This document shows positions 16,691 to 26,899 of a stretch of 54,081 nt of DNA, piece after piece. This stretch comes from an uncultured Clostridia bacterium (GTDB lineage Bacteria; Bacillota; Clostridia; TANB77; CAG-508). The notes under the pieces are model-generated. The model was given only the letters and a program-made list of their open reading frames with translations, searched no databases and was not told where the DNA came from. The number at the start of each line of letters is the position of its first letter. Position 1 is the first letter of the stretch. Location: assembly GCA_944387545.1 (NCBI GenBank), contig CALXFE010000009.1, forward strand, positions 1 to 54,081, written 5' to 3'. A program made the translations under genes and the position numbers.

Positions 16691-18034
16691 ATGTTAAAAA
16701 AAGTATTAATCGCCAATAGAGGAGAAATTGCTGTAAGAATTATAAGAGCCTGCAGAGAAATGGGTGTCAGAACAGTAGCCATTTATTCAGAAGCAGATAA
16801 AAATGCATTACATGTACAATTAGCTGATGAAGCTATTTGTATAGGGCCAGCGCCATCCAATAAAAGTTATCTAAATATAAAAGCTATATTAGAAGCAGCA
16901 TGTTTAACAGGAGCAGATAGTATTCATCCAGGATTTGGTTTTCTATCTGAAAATGCAAACTTTGCAAAAATATGCCAGGAGATGGGAATAAAATTTATAG
17001 GACCAGATTATAAATTAATTGAATTACTAGGAAACAAATCAAAAGCAAAAGAAACCATGAAAAGAGCAGGTGTACCAGTTGTACCTGGATCAGATGGTTT
17101 AATCTATTCAAAAGAGCAAGCTGTTAACTTAGCAGAACAAATAAAATACCCTGTTATGTTAAAAGCATCAGCAGGTGGTGGCGGAAGAGGTATTAGAATT
17201 GCCTATTCCAAAGAAGAATTAGAAAAAGAATATGATATTGTAAAACAAGAAGCAAAAGTATCTTTCAATGACGATAGCCTATACTTAGAAAAATTTGTAG
17301 AAAATCCAAGACATGTGGAAATTCAAATATTAGCAGATGAACATGGAAATTGTATACATTTAGGAGAAAGAGATTGTTCAGTGCAAAGAAGAAATCAAAA
17401 AGTATTAGAAGAAACCCCAAGTGCCATATTAGATGAAAAAACGAGAAAGAAAATGGGAGAGGTTGCTGTAAAAGCAGTAAAAGAAATTGGATATTCAAAT
17501 GCAGGAACCATCGAATTTTTAGTGGATAAAAACAAAGATTTCTATTTCATGGAAATGAATACAAGAGTACAAGTAGAACATCCTGTAACAGAAATGGTAA
17601 CAGGAGTGGATATCATAAAAGAACAAATCAAAATAGCAAGTGGGGAAGAATTGACATATAAACAAGAAGATATAAAATTTGACGGGCATTCTATGGAAGT
17701 AAGAATTAATGCAGAAAATCCAGATAAAAACTTTATGCCATGTCCAGGGACGATAACAGGATTACATGTACCAGGAGGAAATGGTATAAGAGTCGATACA
17801 GCCATATATAGTGGATATACAGTTCCACCTACATATGATTCTATGCTTGCTAAACTAATTGTGCATGGAAAAACAAGAGAAGAATCTATTGCAAAAATGA
17901 AAAGTGCTGTAGCAGAATTTGTTATAGAAGGAATCACAACCAATATAGACTTTTTATTAAAAATATTAGAAAATGAAAACTTTAAGACAAACAATTATGA
18001 CACTTCTTTTATAAAGAAAGAATTTAATATGTAA
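16691..18034 (+). CDS. accC: Acetyl-CoA carboxylase, biotin carboxylase subunit
   Basis: AccC carboxylates biotin on the carrier protein using ATP and bicarbonate, the first step to malonyl-CoA. It is 447 residues, the normal length. KKVLIANRGEIAVRIIRACR opens the N-terminal domain; HPGFGFLSENANFA, KASAGGGGRGIR (ATP-grasp glycine loop), ERDCSVQRRNQK, FYFMEMNTRVQVEHPVTE and the C-terminal ...FVIEGITTN are all present. Strong site GGGAGG before ATG 16691. It heads accC-accD-accA-fabI; no accB is in the window, so the carrier must be encoded elsewhere. Confidence 0.97.
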   Translation: MLKKVLIANRGEIAVRIIRACREMGVRTVAIYSEADKNALHVQLADEAICIGPAPSNKSYLNIKAILEAACLTGADSIHPGFGFLSENANFAKICQEMGIKFIGPDYKLIELLGNKSKAKETMKRAGVPVVPGSDGLIYSKEQAVNLAEQIKYPVMLKASAGGGGRGIRIAYSKEELEKEYDIVKQEAKVSFNDDSLYLEKFVENPRHVEIQILADEHGNCIHLGERDCSVQRRNQKVLEETPSAILDEKTRKKMGEVAVKAVKEIGYSNAGTIEFLVDKNKDFYFMEMNTRVQVEHPVTEMVTGVDIIKEQIKIASGEELTYKQEDIKFDGHSMEVRINAENPDKNFMPCPGTITGLHVPGGNGIRVDTAIYSGYTVPPTYDSMLAKLIVHGKTREESIAKMKSAVAEFVIEGITTNIDFLLKILENENFKTNNYDTSFIKKEFNM

Positions 18035-18094
18035 GTAAAATAATAAAGATTCAGCATAGTAAGTTATCACAAGCATATGAAGGAGGGAAAAACT

Positions 18095-18940
18095 TTGGTA
18101 ATAGACAAAGTAAAAAAAGTAAATGAAAAAGAAGAAAAAAGAGTAAAAAATGAAAAAGCTTCAGACATGATGATTGGAAAATGGGTGAAATGCGATAAAT
18201 GTAAAGAAATCATTTACAAAGAAGATTTACATCAAAATTTAAGTGTATGTCCAAATTGTGGAAAACATTTTAGATTGTCATCAAGAAGAAGAATTAAACA
18301 AATTGCAGATGAAGGTACTTTTAAAGAAATTGGTGCAGATATTGTGACAAAAGACCCACTAAATTTTAAAGGCTATATGAAAAAAGTAGAGATGTTAAAA
18401 GAAAAAACCAAAATAGAAGAAGCTGTAAAATGTGGTATATGTGAGATAGAAGGAGAAAAAGCAGTTCTTGCAGTGATGGACGGAAACTTTTTGATGGGAA
18501 GCATGGGATCAGCTGTAGGAGAAAGAATTACATTAGCAATTGAAACAGCAACGAAAAAGAAACTACCACTTATTATATTCTGTGTATCAGGTGGTGCTAG
18601 AATGCAAGAAGGAATCATTTCCTTGATGCAAATGGCAAAAACTTCAAGTGCACTAGTAAAATTAGATAAAGCAGGACAATTATATATTTCTGTATTAACA
18701 GATCCAACAACTGGTGGAGTAACAGCAAGTTTTGCAAGTCTAGGAGATATCATTTTAGCAGAACCACATGCATTAATTGGATTTGCAGGACCAAGAGTAA
18801 TAGAACAAACCATTAAGCAAAAATTACCAGAAGGATTCCAAAGTTCAGAGTTTTTATTAGAACATGGATTTATTGATATGATAGTAGAAAGAAAAGATAT
18901 GAAATCAACAATTGCAAAATTGATACGATTACATAAATAA
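18095..18940 (+). CDS. accD: Acetyl-CoA carboxylase carboxyltransferase subunit beta
   Basis: AccD with AccA transfers the carboxyl group to acetyl-CoA. The N-terminal zinc ribbon has two Cys pairs (KCDKC and CPNC), followed by [39 protein letters not shown] and [21 protein letters not shown] 18095 is proposed as the start because AGGAGGG (18081-18087) is 7 bases away; the ATG at 18077 overlaps that site. Length is then 281 residues. Confidence 0.95.
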   Translation: MVIDKVKKVNEKEEKRVKNEKASDMMIGKWVKCDKCKEIIYKEDLHQNLSVCPNCGKHFRLSSRRRIKQIADEGTFKEIGADIVTKDPLNFKGYMKKVEMLKEKTKIEEAVKCGICEIEGEKAVLAVMDGNFLMGSMGSAVGERITLAIETATKKKLPLIIFCVSGGARMQEGIISLMQMAKTSSALVKLDKAGQLYISVLTDPTTGGVTASFASLGDIILAEPHALIGFAGPRVIEQTIKQKLPEGFQSSEFLLEHGFIDMIVERKDMKSTIAKLIRLHK

Positions 18941-19038
18941 ATTTAACAATAAATCAAAAAAAGGGCATTTTTTCGCTTAAGAAGAAAGAAAAAAGTGCTA
19001 AAAAATTCCTAACAAGGAAAAAAGAAGGAGGAGAAAAA

Positions 19039-19830
19039 ATGGCAAAAATAACAGCTTGGGATAGAGTCATGTTAGCAAGAAAAATCGATAGACCAAAAGC
19101 TTTAGACTATATGGATAAATTGTTCGATGACTTTGTAGAATTACATGGTGATAGAAACTTTGCAGATGATAAAGCTATTGTTGGAGGAATTGCTACATTT
19201 GAAGGTATTCCAGTTACCGTTATAGGAGAACAAAAAGGAAAAAAAGCAAAAGAAAATATGGAAAGAAATTTTGGAATGCCAAATCCAGAAGGATATAGAA
19301 AAGCATTAAGATTAATGAAACAAGCAGAAAAATTTAATAGACCAATTATTACATTTATAGATACACCTGGTGCATATCCTGGAATGGGAGCAGAGGAAAG
19401 AGGACAAGGTGAAGCAATTGCTAGAAATCTATTTGAAATGTCAAAACTAGAAGTGCCTATTATATGTGTTGTTATAGGAGAAGGTTCTAGTGGTGGTGCA
19501 TTAGCAATTGCAGTTGGAGATAGAATTGTTATGTTAGAAAATGCAATTTATTCTATATTGTCTCCAGAGGGATTTGCAAGTATCCTATATAAAGATTCTA
19601 GTAAAGCAAAAGAAGCAGCAGAAGACATGAAAGCAACAGCTAAAGACTTAAAAGCATTTGGCGTGATAGATAAAATTATAAAAGAACCAGAAGGCGGTGC
19701 CGGGGAAGATTTTGAAATGGTTATAAAAGAGTTAAGAACATATATTCAAAAGAGCCTAAAAGAATTAAGGGCATTACCTAAAAAAGAATTAGTAGAAAAA
19801 CGATATGAAAAATTTAGAACAATGTGTTAA
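19039..19830 (+). CDS. accA: Acetyl-CoA carboxylase carboxyltransferase subunit alpha
   Basis: This 263-residue protein has [74 protein letters not shown] and [12 protein letters not shown], all AccA hallmarks. It is shorter than the E. coli protein, as usual in Firmicutes. It follows accD by 98 bases, a gap without a clear terminator, so the subunits are probably co-transcribed. Confidence 0.96.
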   Translation: MAKITAWDRVMLARKIDRPKALDYMDKLFDDFVELHGDRNFADDKAIVGGIATFEGIPVTVIGEQKGKKAKENMERNFGMPNPEGYRKALRLMKQAEKFNRPIITFIDTPGAYPGMGAEERGQGEAIARNLFEMSKLEVPIICVVIGEGSSGGALAIAVGDRIVMLENAIYSILSPEGFASILYKDSSKAKEAAEDMKATAKDLKAFGVIDKIIKEPEGGAGEDFEMVIKELRTYIQKSLKELRALPKKELVEKRYEKFRTMC

Positions 19831-19926
19831 AATAAAAATAATTTGATAAATATTAAAATAAATTTATTAGAGGGCTGTTTTTAACGTAAATAAAAAATGT
19901 CCACAAAGTAGAAGGAGGAATTAAAA

Positions 19927-20697
19927 ATGTTATTAGAAGGTAAAAAAGTAGTGATTATGGGTGTAAGAAACAAATGGAGTATTGCATGGGGAGCAGCACA
20001 ATCAGCTTATGAGCAAGGTGCAGAAGTAATTTGTACATGCTCAGCAGATAGTTTAGAAAAAGTAAAAGAATTAATAAAAGATATGCCAAAAGCAAGTGTA
20101 TATGTATGTAATAATGTAAGTCTAGATGAAGATATTGACAACTGTTTAGAAGAAATCAAAAAAGACCATGGAAAAATTGACGGATTATTACATGCTATTG
20201 CACATGCTAATACAGAAGACTTAAGAAATGATTTTATATTAACATCAAGAGATGGTTATGCACATGCACAAGATGTAAGTGCTTATTCACTAGTTGCAAT
20301 TGTAAGAATGGCAAGAGAAAAAGAAATGTTAAATGAAGGAGCAAGCATTGTAGCATATACATACTATGGTTCAGAAAAAGTAATTGAAGGATACAATGTT
20401 ATGGGCGTAGCAAAAGCAGCATTAGAGGCAAGTATTAAATATTTAGCAAAAGATTTAGGAAAAGATGGATACAGAATTAATGGAATCTCAGCAGGACCAA
20501 TCAAAACATTATCAGCAAAAGGAATTAAAGACTTTGGTTCAATCTTAGATGTTGTTGAAGAAAGAGCACCATTACATAAAAATGTTACAATCAATCAAGT
20601 AGGAGATAGTACAGCATTTTTATTTAGTGATATGTCAAGTGCTATTACAGGAGAAATTATTCATGTAGACAACGGTTTTTCAGTTGTTGGTGTTTAA
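19927..20697 (+). CDS. fabI: Enoyl-[acyl-carrier-protein] reductase (FabI)
   Basis: FabI performs the last reduction of each fatty-acid elongation cycle with NAD(P)H. The 256-residue SDR protein has VVIMGVRNKWSIAWG (the FabI form of the nucleotide loop), HAIAHAN, the catalytic Tyr-x6-Lys in YNVMGVAK, and RINGISAGPIKTLSAKGI. GGAGG precedes ATG 19927. It is the last gene of the acc operon before a terminator. FabI is the enzyme blocked by triclosan-type inhibitors. Confidence 0.96.
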   Translation: MLLEGKKVVIMGVRNKWSIAWGAAQSAYEQGAEVICTCSADSLEKVKELIKDMPKASVYVCNNVSLDEDIDNCLEEIKKDHGKIDGLLHAIAHANTEDLRNDFILTSRDGYAHAQDVSAYSLVAIVRMAREKEMLNEGASIVAYTYYGSEKVIEGYNVMGVAKAALEASIKYLAKDLGKDGYRINGISAGPIKTLSAKGIKDFGSILDVVEERAPLHKNVTINQVGDSTAFLFSDMSSAITGEIIHVDNGFSVVGV

Positions 20698-20757
20698 TGG
20701 AATATACAGACAAATCCTATTTTAAAATTAAAAATTTTGATAATTTAATACAATAGA

Positions 20758-20799
20758 AATTACTTTATATCCAAAAGGTATAGAGTAATTTTTGTTTTT
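20758..20799 (+). terminator. Terminator of the acc-fabI operon
   Basis: The 12-bp stem AATTACTTTATA / TATAGAGTAATT (one mismatch) is followed by TTTGTTTTT. Confidence 0.8.
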
Positions 20800-20891
20800 G
20801 TATATACTATTTTCAATTAAGATGTTATAATCATCTTGAAATAACCAAATAGTAATTTTACGAAGAGGATATGAAGGAGGTACCATATACT

Positions 20892-21380
20892 ATGGAAAGT
20901 AAAAAAATTGATACTTATGATGTTTATAATAATAAATATGTGGCGGATATAAATAAATTAGATTTATCTGTACATGTTTATGGTATTGCAATAGAAAATG
21001 GGGAGATATTAATTTCTCCGCAATATGATGGATTCGATTTCCCAGGTGGTACTGTGGAAAAGGGAGAAACACATATTGATACACTAGTGCGTGAAGTAAA
21101 GGAAGAAACTGGTTATTGGGTAGAACCTATTGAATTGCTGAATGTATATACATCTTTTTTTCATTATATAAAACAGAATAAGGATTACCAAAGTTATTTG
21201 ATTTATTATTTAGTTAAAATAGTTGATGGAGAAATTTCAAATGGAGGATTTGATGAAGATGAAAAGGAGTACGCAAAAACTGCAAAGTGGATTAATATTA
21301 AAGAACTAAAAAATATGAGACATGCTAGCAGCATAAATGTAGTAGATGAGTTGATAAATAAAATTTTGAATAGGAATTAA
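20892..21380 (+). CDS. Nudix hydrolase
   Basis: This 162-residue protein has the full Nudix box: GGTVEKGE, seven residues, REVKEETGY. Nudix enzymes cut nucleoside diphosphates linked to another group; the substrate cannot be read from this sequence. ATG 20892 follows AAGGAGGT (20874-20881) by 10 bases and is preferred to the ATG at 20871, which precedes that site. A second Nudix gene (broken) follows. Confidence 0.85.
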   Translation: MESKKIDTYDVYNNKYVADINKLDLSVHVYGIAIENGEILISPQYDGFDFPGGTVEKGETHIDTLVREVKEETGYWVEPIELLNVYTSFFHYIKQNKDYQSYLIYYLVKIVDGEISNGGFDEDEKEYAKTAKWINIKELKNMRHASSINVVDELINKILNRN

Positions 21381-21496
21381 ATATGAATATCTTAACGACA
21401 AATTACAATAAGCATGCCAGATAATAAGTTGAATTTATCTGTCTATGATTATATAATCAGAACAATAAGTAGTAAGTTGTAGGTGAGTTTATAGAT

Positions 21497-21921
21497 ATGA
21501 GAAAATTGAATCTAATAGTCGTATTTAACAAAGATTTAAGTAAAGTTCTTTTTTGTATTAGAGCAAAAGAGCCATATAAGGGATTGTACAATTTTGTTGG
21601 CGGAAAAGTAGAAAAGGACGAGTCTAATGATAATGCAGCATATAGAGAATTATTTGAAGAAACGGGAATTTCTTGTAATGATATAACATTGGACCATTTT
21701 ATGGATTTAAATTATTTCAAATATGAAAACAATATACAAGTTTATTATGGTATTTTAAAACATGAAGTAATTTTAATAGAAGAAAAAATAAGTTAGAATG
21801 GTTGGATATAAATGAAGAATTACTAAATAATAAAAAATTTGCAGGAAATTATAATATTCCACATATAATAAGACAAATTAAAATCTATTTAAAGAATGGA
21901 ACAGAGATTGATAAATATTAG
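21497..21921 (+). pseudogene. Second Nudix hydrolase, frameshifted in an A-run
   Basis: The N-terminal part has NLIVVFNKDLSKVLFCIRAK, a Nudix box GGKVEKDE ... YRELFEETG, and stops at 21796. The C-terminal part LEWLDINEELLNNKKFAGNY ... KIYLKNGTEID continues in another frame to 21921. One missing A in the six-A run at 21783-21788 explains it. Restored length is about 141 residues. The site upstream is weak (AGGTGAG). Confidence 0.75.
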
Positions 21922-22028
21922 TTACGCAAAGTATTGTATCAATCAACACATTGGTGGAAATTTAGAAAAAATAAGTTTATAATCGATATAATAAAACAAA
22001 CAAAAGAAATAAAAATTATAAAAAATAC

Positions 22029-22056
22029 TTGAAAAATAGAAAAAACGTGATATAAT
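22029..22056 (+). promoter_or_regulatory. Sigma-A promoter of the ileS T-box transcript
   Basis: TTGAAA, a 16-base spacer and TATAAT, with transcription expected from about 22063. Confidence 0.65.
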
Positions 22057-22085
22057 AATGAACATAATATAGGAAAAACAATGGT

Positions 22086-22108
22086 CCGGACACAGTAAAT
22101 GGCATAAT
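22086..22108 (+). repeat. Third copy of the yebC start-codon core
   Basis: The 23 bases 22086-22108 are identical to 947-969, and the last 21 are identical to 7720-7740 inside yebC (core ACACAGTAAATGGCATAAT). Here they lie in the 5' leader of the ileS T-box RNA, preceded by ATG so that a five-codon ORF (MVRTQ) results. No arm repeats are seen nearby. Confidence 0.8.
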
Positions 22109-22109
22109 A

Positions 22110-22387
22110 TTCTTAAAGAGAACCAAAGGTAGCTGAGAATTTGGGAAGTAAAAACCATTTATTATCACCGAAGACGGTTATTAGGCTGAATTTTCAGTAA
22201 GCTTAATCGTAAATCTGCGTTAAAGATAAATGAGAGAATCAATTTTAAAAAAGTATTTTTATACAATAAAATGAGAAAGCGATAAAATATTTATGTGAGA
22301 GATAAATTGGTTAAAATAGGTGGTACCGCGGAAAGTAAAGCTATTTCGTCCTAAAGTATATAGGATGTAAAATAGCTTTTTTTGTTT
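22110..22387 (+). promoter_or_regulatory. T-box leader (tRNA-Ile sensing) of ileS
   Basis: GCTGAGAATTTGGG of stem I, the antiterminator bulge AGGTGGTACCGCGG (22318-22331) and a terminator whose stem AAAGCTATTT pairs with AAATAGCTTT before a T-run are all present. Uncharged tRNA-Ile would pair with the specifier and the GGTACC bulge side to prevent termination. An ATC followed by A at 22164-22166 may be the specifier codon; this is tentative. The leader is unusual in carrying the yebC core upstream of stem I. Confidence 0.9.
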
Positions 22388-22478
22388 TAAAAGATAAATG
22401 AGATGAAAATTGAGCATCTTGCACACTAATTAAAGTTTATAATTTTAAAAATATAAAAAGAAAAAAGGAGGAATTTGT

Positions 22479-25400
22479 ATGTACAAAAAAGTAGAATTGC
22501 AAAATGGTTTTGTAGGAATGGAAAATGATGTTGCCAAAATGTGGAAGGATAAAAACATTATAAAGAAAAGCCTTAATGGAAATCAAGGAAAACGATATTT
22601 TACCTTTTATGATGGACCTCCAACAGCAAATGGAAAACCACATGTTGGACACATTGAAACAAGGGTTATGAAAGACTTAATTCCAAGATATAAAGTCATG
22701 AAAGGTTATAGAGTTATTAGAAAAGCCGGATGGGATACACATGGCTTACCAGTGGAACTAGAAATAGAGAAAAAATTAGGAATTTCAGGAAAACAACAAA
22801 TCGAAGAATATGGTGTTGAAAAATTCGTAAAACAATGTAAAGAAAGTGTATTTGAATATGTTCATCTATGGGAAGAAATGACAAACAAAGTTGGATTTTG
22901 GGTAGATATGGAAAATCCATATGTAACATATCATAATGAATATATCGAATCTGTATGGTGGGCTTTAAAACAAATGTGGGAAAAAGGATTACTTTATGAA
23001 GGACATAAAGTTATGCCATATTGTCCAAGATGTGGAACCGCTTTATCATCACACGAAGTAGCACAAGGATACAAAGATGTAAAAGATTTAACATGTGTTG
23101 CAAAATTCAAAGTAGCTGCTGGACAAAAGTTTGATAAAAACACATATATATTAGCATGGACAACAACACCATGGACATTACCATCAAATTTAGCACTTTG
23201 TGTTAATAAATCATATGAATATGCTGAAGTAAAAGCCAATATTGGAACAGATGATGAACCAATGTATGAAAACTACATCTTAGCAAAAGATTTACTAGAA
23301 ACCGTATTAAAAGAAACACCATATGATGTTGTAAAAACATTCAAGGGTGAAGAATTATTAGGAACAAAATATGAAAGATTAATGCCATTTGGAAAAGTAG
23401 AAGGAAAAGCATTTGAAGTTATTCATGGAGACTATGTTACATTAACAGATGGTACAGGTATTGTTCATATTGCACCTGCTTATGGTGAAGATGATAGTCT
23501 AGTTGCAAAACAAAATGGTATTACTTTTATCAATTTAGTAAATAAAGAAGGAAAATTTGTAAAAGAAGTAGAACCATGGGCAGGAAGATTTGTAAGAGAT
23601 TGTAATGAAGATATTTGTAAATGGTTAAAACAAGAAAACAAGTTATTTAGCAAAGAAAAACATATGCACTCATATCCACATTGTTGGAGATGTGACACAC
23701 CACTTCTATATTACCCAAAAGAAAGCTGGTTTGTTGCTATGAGTAAACTAAGAGATGAATTGGTTGAAAATAACAGCAAAGTAAACTGGTATCCAGAAAC
23801 CATCAAAACAGGAAGATTTGGAAAATTCCTAGAAAATGTAATTGACTGGGGAATCTCAAGAGATAGATATTGGGGAACACCACTACCAATCTGGACTTGT
23901 GAGGATGAAAATTGTGGACATCAAGAATGTATTGGTTCAATTGCAGAACTAAAAGAAAAAGGAATTGATGTACCAGAAGACATAGAACTTCACAAACCAT
24001 ATATTGATAATGTATATCTAAAATGTCCAAAATGTGGTAAGAAAATGCATAGAGCAAAAGAAGTTATCGACTGTTGGTTTGACTCAGGTTCAATGCCTTT
24101 TGCACAATGGCACTATCCATTTGAAAATAAAGAAATGTTTGACAACAATTTCCCAGCACAATTTATCTCAGAAGCTGTTGACCAAACAAGAGGATGGTTC
24201 TATACATTAACAGCAGTAGGAACTGCATTATTTAATAGATCACCATTTGAAAACTGTGTTGTTTTAGGCCATGTTCTAGATGAGAAAGGACAAAAAATGT
24301 CTAAATCAAAAGGAAATGGTGTAGACCCAATGGAATTGTTAAATACAGTAGGGGCAGATGCAACAAGATGGCATTTCTATACTTGTAGCGCTCCATGGTT
24401 ACCAACAAGACTAGGATTAGAAAATGTAAAAGAAACACAAAGAGGATTCTTGAGTACATTATGGAATGTATATTCATTCTATGTGTTATATGCAGAAATT
24501 GACCAATTCAATCCATTAAAATATAAAGATTTCAAAGTGACAAATGTAATGGATAAATGGATTATTTCAAAATTAAATACATTAATCAAAGATGTAGATA
24601 ATAAACTAGATAGTTATGACATTACAGGAGCAGCATTAGAAATAGAAGAATTTACAGACAGTTTATCAAATTGGTATGTAAGAAGAAATAGAGAAAGATT
24701 CTGGAGTCAAGAATTAACAGATGACAAAATTGGAGCATATGTAACACTATACAAAGTATTAGTAGATTTATGCAAAGTATCAGCACCATTTGTACCATTC
24801 ATGACAGAAGAAATCTATCAAAACTTGGTCGTTAGTCTAGACGAAACAGCACCTGAAAGCATCCATTTATGCTCATGGCCAGAAGTAGATGAAACAGTCA
24901 TTGATAAAAATCTAGAAAAAGAAATGGACTTAGCATATAAAATTGTAAAACTAGGAAGAAGTGCAAGAAACTCTGCTAACATCAAAAACAGACAACCATT
25001 ATCAGAAATGTTAATCTCAATCGACACACTTCCAGAATACTATGCAGACATTGTCAAAGAAGAATTAAATGTCAAAAAAGTTGTATTAGGAGCAGAAATG
25101 TCAGAATACGTAAACTTCGAAATCAAACCAAATTTACCAGTATTAGGAAAAGAATATGGTAAACTAATTCCTAGAATAAAAGAAGAAATCGCAAAGAAAA
25201 ATCAAATGGACTTAGCAAATACGGTAAAAAACGGAGGCACAGAATACATTGAAATCGATGACACACAAATTGGACTAAACGCAGAAAACTTACTAGTAAC
25301 AATGCAAGGTAAAGTTGGATTTGCCTTCAGTGGAGAAGGAGAAATCGGAGTTGTATTAGATACAACTATCACACCAGAATTAGCTGAAGAAGGAATCCTA

Positions 25401-25634
25401 AGAGAAGTCCTATCAAAAGTACAAAACATGAGAAAAGACAGTGGATTCGAAGTATTAGACAGAATTAATCTATATGTAGCAGGAAACGAAAAAGTAGAAG
25501 CCATCATCAAAAAATACGAAGAAACCATCAAACATGACACATTAGCAGACAACATCTTCTACGGAAAAGAAGGAAGAAACTATACAGACACAAACATCAA
25601 TGGAGAGAATTTAAAAATAGATGTCGAACGTTAG
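22479..25634 (+). CDS. ileS: Isoleucine-tRNA ligase
   Basis: IleRS charges tRNA-Ile. The 1051-residue protein is of the longer, eukaryote-like IleRS type. It has the HIGH-class motif PHVGH in [14 protein letters not shown], an editing domain ([18 protein letters not shown]), two Cys-rich zinc knuckles ([21 protein letters not shown]), SWFVAMS, the KMSKS loop ([14 protein letters not shown]) and the anticodon-binding C-terminal part. GGAGG precedes ATG 22479. It is controlled by the T-box upstream. The last sense codon is CGT before TAG, and a REP-like hairpin starts 7 bases later. Confidence 0.97.
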   Translation: MYKKVELQNGFVGMENDVAKMWKDKNIIKKSLNGNQGKRYFTFYDGPPTANGKPHVGHIETRVMKDLIPRYKVMKGYRVIRKAGWDTHGLPVELEIEKKLGISGKQQIEEYGVEKFVKQCKESVFEYVHLWEEMTNKVGFWVDMENPYVTYHNEYIESVWWALKQMWEKGLLYEGHKVMPYCPRCGTALSSHEVAQGYKDVKDLTCVAKFKVAAGQKFDKNTYILAWTTTPWTLPSNLALCVNKSYEYAEVKANIGTDDEPMYENYILAKDLLETVLKETPYDVVKTFKGEELLGTKYERLMPFGKVEGKAFEVIHGDYVTLTDGTGIVHIAPAYGEDDSLVAKQNGITFINLVNKEGKFVKEVEPWAGRFVRDCNEDICKWLKQENKLFSKEKHMHSYPHCWRCDTPLLYYPKESWFVAMSKLRDELVENNSKVNWYPETIKTGRFGKFLENVIDWGISRDRYWGTPLPIWTCEDENCGHQECIGSIAELKEKGIDVPEDIELHKPYIDNVYLKCPKCGKKMHRAKEVIDCWFDSGSMPFAQWHYPFENKEMFDNNFPAQFISEAVDQTRGWFYTLTAVGTALFNRSPFENCVVLGHVLDEKGQKMSKSKGNGVDPMELLNTVGADATRWHFYTCSAPWLPTRLGLENVKETQRGFLSTLWNVYSFYVLYAEIDQFNPLKYKDFKVTNVMDKWIISKLNTLIKDVDNKLDSYDITGAALEIEEFTDSLSNWYVRRNRERFWSQELTDDKIGAYVTLYKVLVDLCKVSAPFVPFMTEEIYQNLVVSLDETAPESIHLCSWPEVDETVIDKNLEKEMDLAYKIVKLGRSARNSANIKNRQPLSEMLISIDTLPEYYADIVKEELNVKKVVLGAEMSEYVNFEIKPNLPVLGKEYGKLIPRIKEEIAKKNQMDLANTVKNGGTEYIEIDDTQIGLNAENLLVTMQGKVGFAFSGEGEIGVVLDTTITPELAEEGILREVLSKVQNMRKDSGFEVLDRINLYVAGNEKVEAIIKKYEETIKHDTLADNIFYGKEGRNYTDTNINGENLKIDVER

Positions 25635-25640
25635 CCTGTT

Positions 25641-25681
25641 GGGGACGTGCCAAAATGGATATTTTTTGTCCAAAAGGGACA
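25641..25681 (+). repeat. REP-like palindrome upstream of the RAYT gene
   Basis: GGGGACGTGCCAAAAT then GGATA-TTTTT-TGTCC and AAAAGGGACAG. One stem base differs from the other copies. It stands in inverted orientation to 26835-26875, so the pair brackets the transposase gene. Confidence 0.8.
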
Positions 25682-25730
25682 GACCTTATAAATCTATCAA
25701 TGAAAAATTATAATATAAAAAAGAGATATT

Positions 25731-25775
25731 AAAAGAGATACTAATTGAAAATAAAATTAGTATCTCTTTTTATAA
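25731..25775 (+). terminator. Strong terminator after ileS
   Basis: The perfect 16-bp stem AAAAGAGATACTAATT and complement, with an 8-base loop, ends in TTTTTATAA. Confidence 0.88.
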
Positions 25776-25970
25776 CTTGATTTCTCAAAAACATTATTTT
25801 AAAAAAGCAAAAAATTAATTCTAAATAAAATATAAAATCGCTAAAATATAATTTTATAAATAGTCTACATTTGACAAATGGGAAAAAATGTAATAACATA
25901 TACAAAGTTAATTAATCTAAATCAATTATTAATTATATCAAATTTTTTATTTCAAAGGAGAATTTTATCT

Positions 25971-26723
25971 ATGCCTAGAGTAGCACGAAATCAAACTGAA
26001 ACTTCTTTTTTTCATAATATGACACAAGGAATCAACAAAGAATACATTTTTGAAGAAAAAAGATACAAAAAGAAATATATGGAATTATTGCAAAAAGAGG
26101 CAAATGAATTTAATATAACTTTAATTGCGTTTACCATTATGGATAATCATGCACATATATTGCTGTATACTGAAAATATAAATAATATGAGCCTATTTAT
26201 GAAAAGAATTAACGAAAAATTTGCAATGTATTATAACTATATAAATGAAAGGGTAGGAATCGTTTTTAGAAATCGATATAAAAGCCAACCGATATTAAGT
26301 GAGAAACAATTATTAAATTGTATCAGATATATTTTTTATAATCCTGTAAGAGCTAAAATGGTTTTAAGTCCTGAAGAATATATTTATTCTAATTTCCAAG
26401 ATTTTAAGAAAAAAGATGAAACAAAGAATATATTAGATGAAATCTATAAAAAAATTAGTCATTCAATTGAATTTCCAAAGACAAGTAATGAAAAGCTAAC
26501 ATTAAAATCTGATTTTTTAGATATCTCTGAAGATAAAGAAATATTTATAAAAGAATTCATTAAAAATTATGAAAAAGAACATAATTTAACAATATGTAGG
26601 AATAAAAAAGATATGGAAAATATGGTGAAACACATAAAGAAAGAAGTAAATGTGTCTAATATATTACTGGCTAAAATATTACAATTATCTAAATCTACAA
26701 TAGTCAATTATTTAAAATCGTAA
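25971..26723 (+). CDS. REP-associated tyrosine transposase (RAYT, Y1_Tnp family)
   Basis: RAYTs are single-copy HUH/Y1 relatives of IS200 TnpA thought to spread REP hairpins. The 250-residue product has MDNHAHILLY (HUH histidines about 60-62), FRNRYKSQPI with the probable catalytic tyrosine at 103, and YIFYNPVRAKMV, a typical RAYT motif. The C-terminal 100 residues include a possible helix-turn-helix (NVSNILLAKILQLSKSTIVN). ATG 25971 follows AAAGGAG. The gene lies between two inverted REP-like copies (25641 and 26835), the classic REPtron layout. It is not in an operon with its neighbours. Confidence 0.87.
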   Translation: MPRVARNQTETSFFHNMTQGINKEYIFEEKRYKKKYMELLQKEANEFNITLIAFTIMDNHAHILLYTENINNMSLFMKRINEKFAMYYNYINERVGIVFRNRYKSQPILSEKQLLNCIRYIFYNPVRAKMVLSPEEYIYSNFQDFKKKDETKNILDEIYKKISHSIEFPKTSNEKLTLKSDFLDISEDKEIFIKEFIKNYEKEHNLTICRNKKDMENMVKHIKKEVNVSNILLAKILQLSKSTIVNYLKS

Positions 26724-26834
26724 AATTTAGTAAAAATTGTAATTTTTAAGATTGCGACAAATAACAACAAATTGTCATAAAACTATTGTAAATATGTAAA
26801 TTAAATGATATAATACATAAGGAAAAACAAGGAC

Positions 26835-26875
26835 TGTCCCTTTTGGACAAAAAATGTCCATTTTGGCACGTCCCC
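26835..26875 (-). repeat. REP-like palindrome downstream of the RAYT gene, inverted
   Basis: Read on the minus strand it is GGGGACGTGCCAAAAT, hairpin GGACA-TTTTT-TGTCC, AAAAGGGACA. It is only 25 bases before the ABC transporter ATG and would lie in the leader of that mRNA. Confidence 0.82.
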
Positions 26876-26899
26876 AAAGAACCAAAAGGAGGATAAAAG

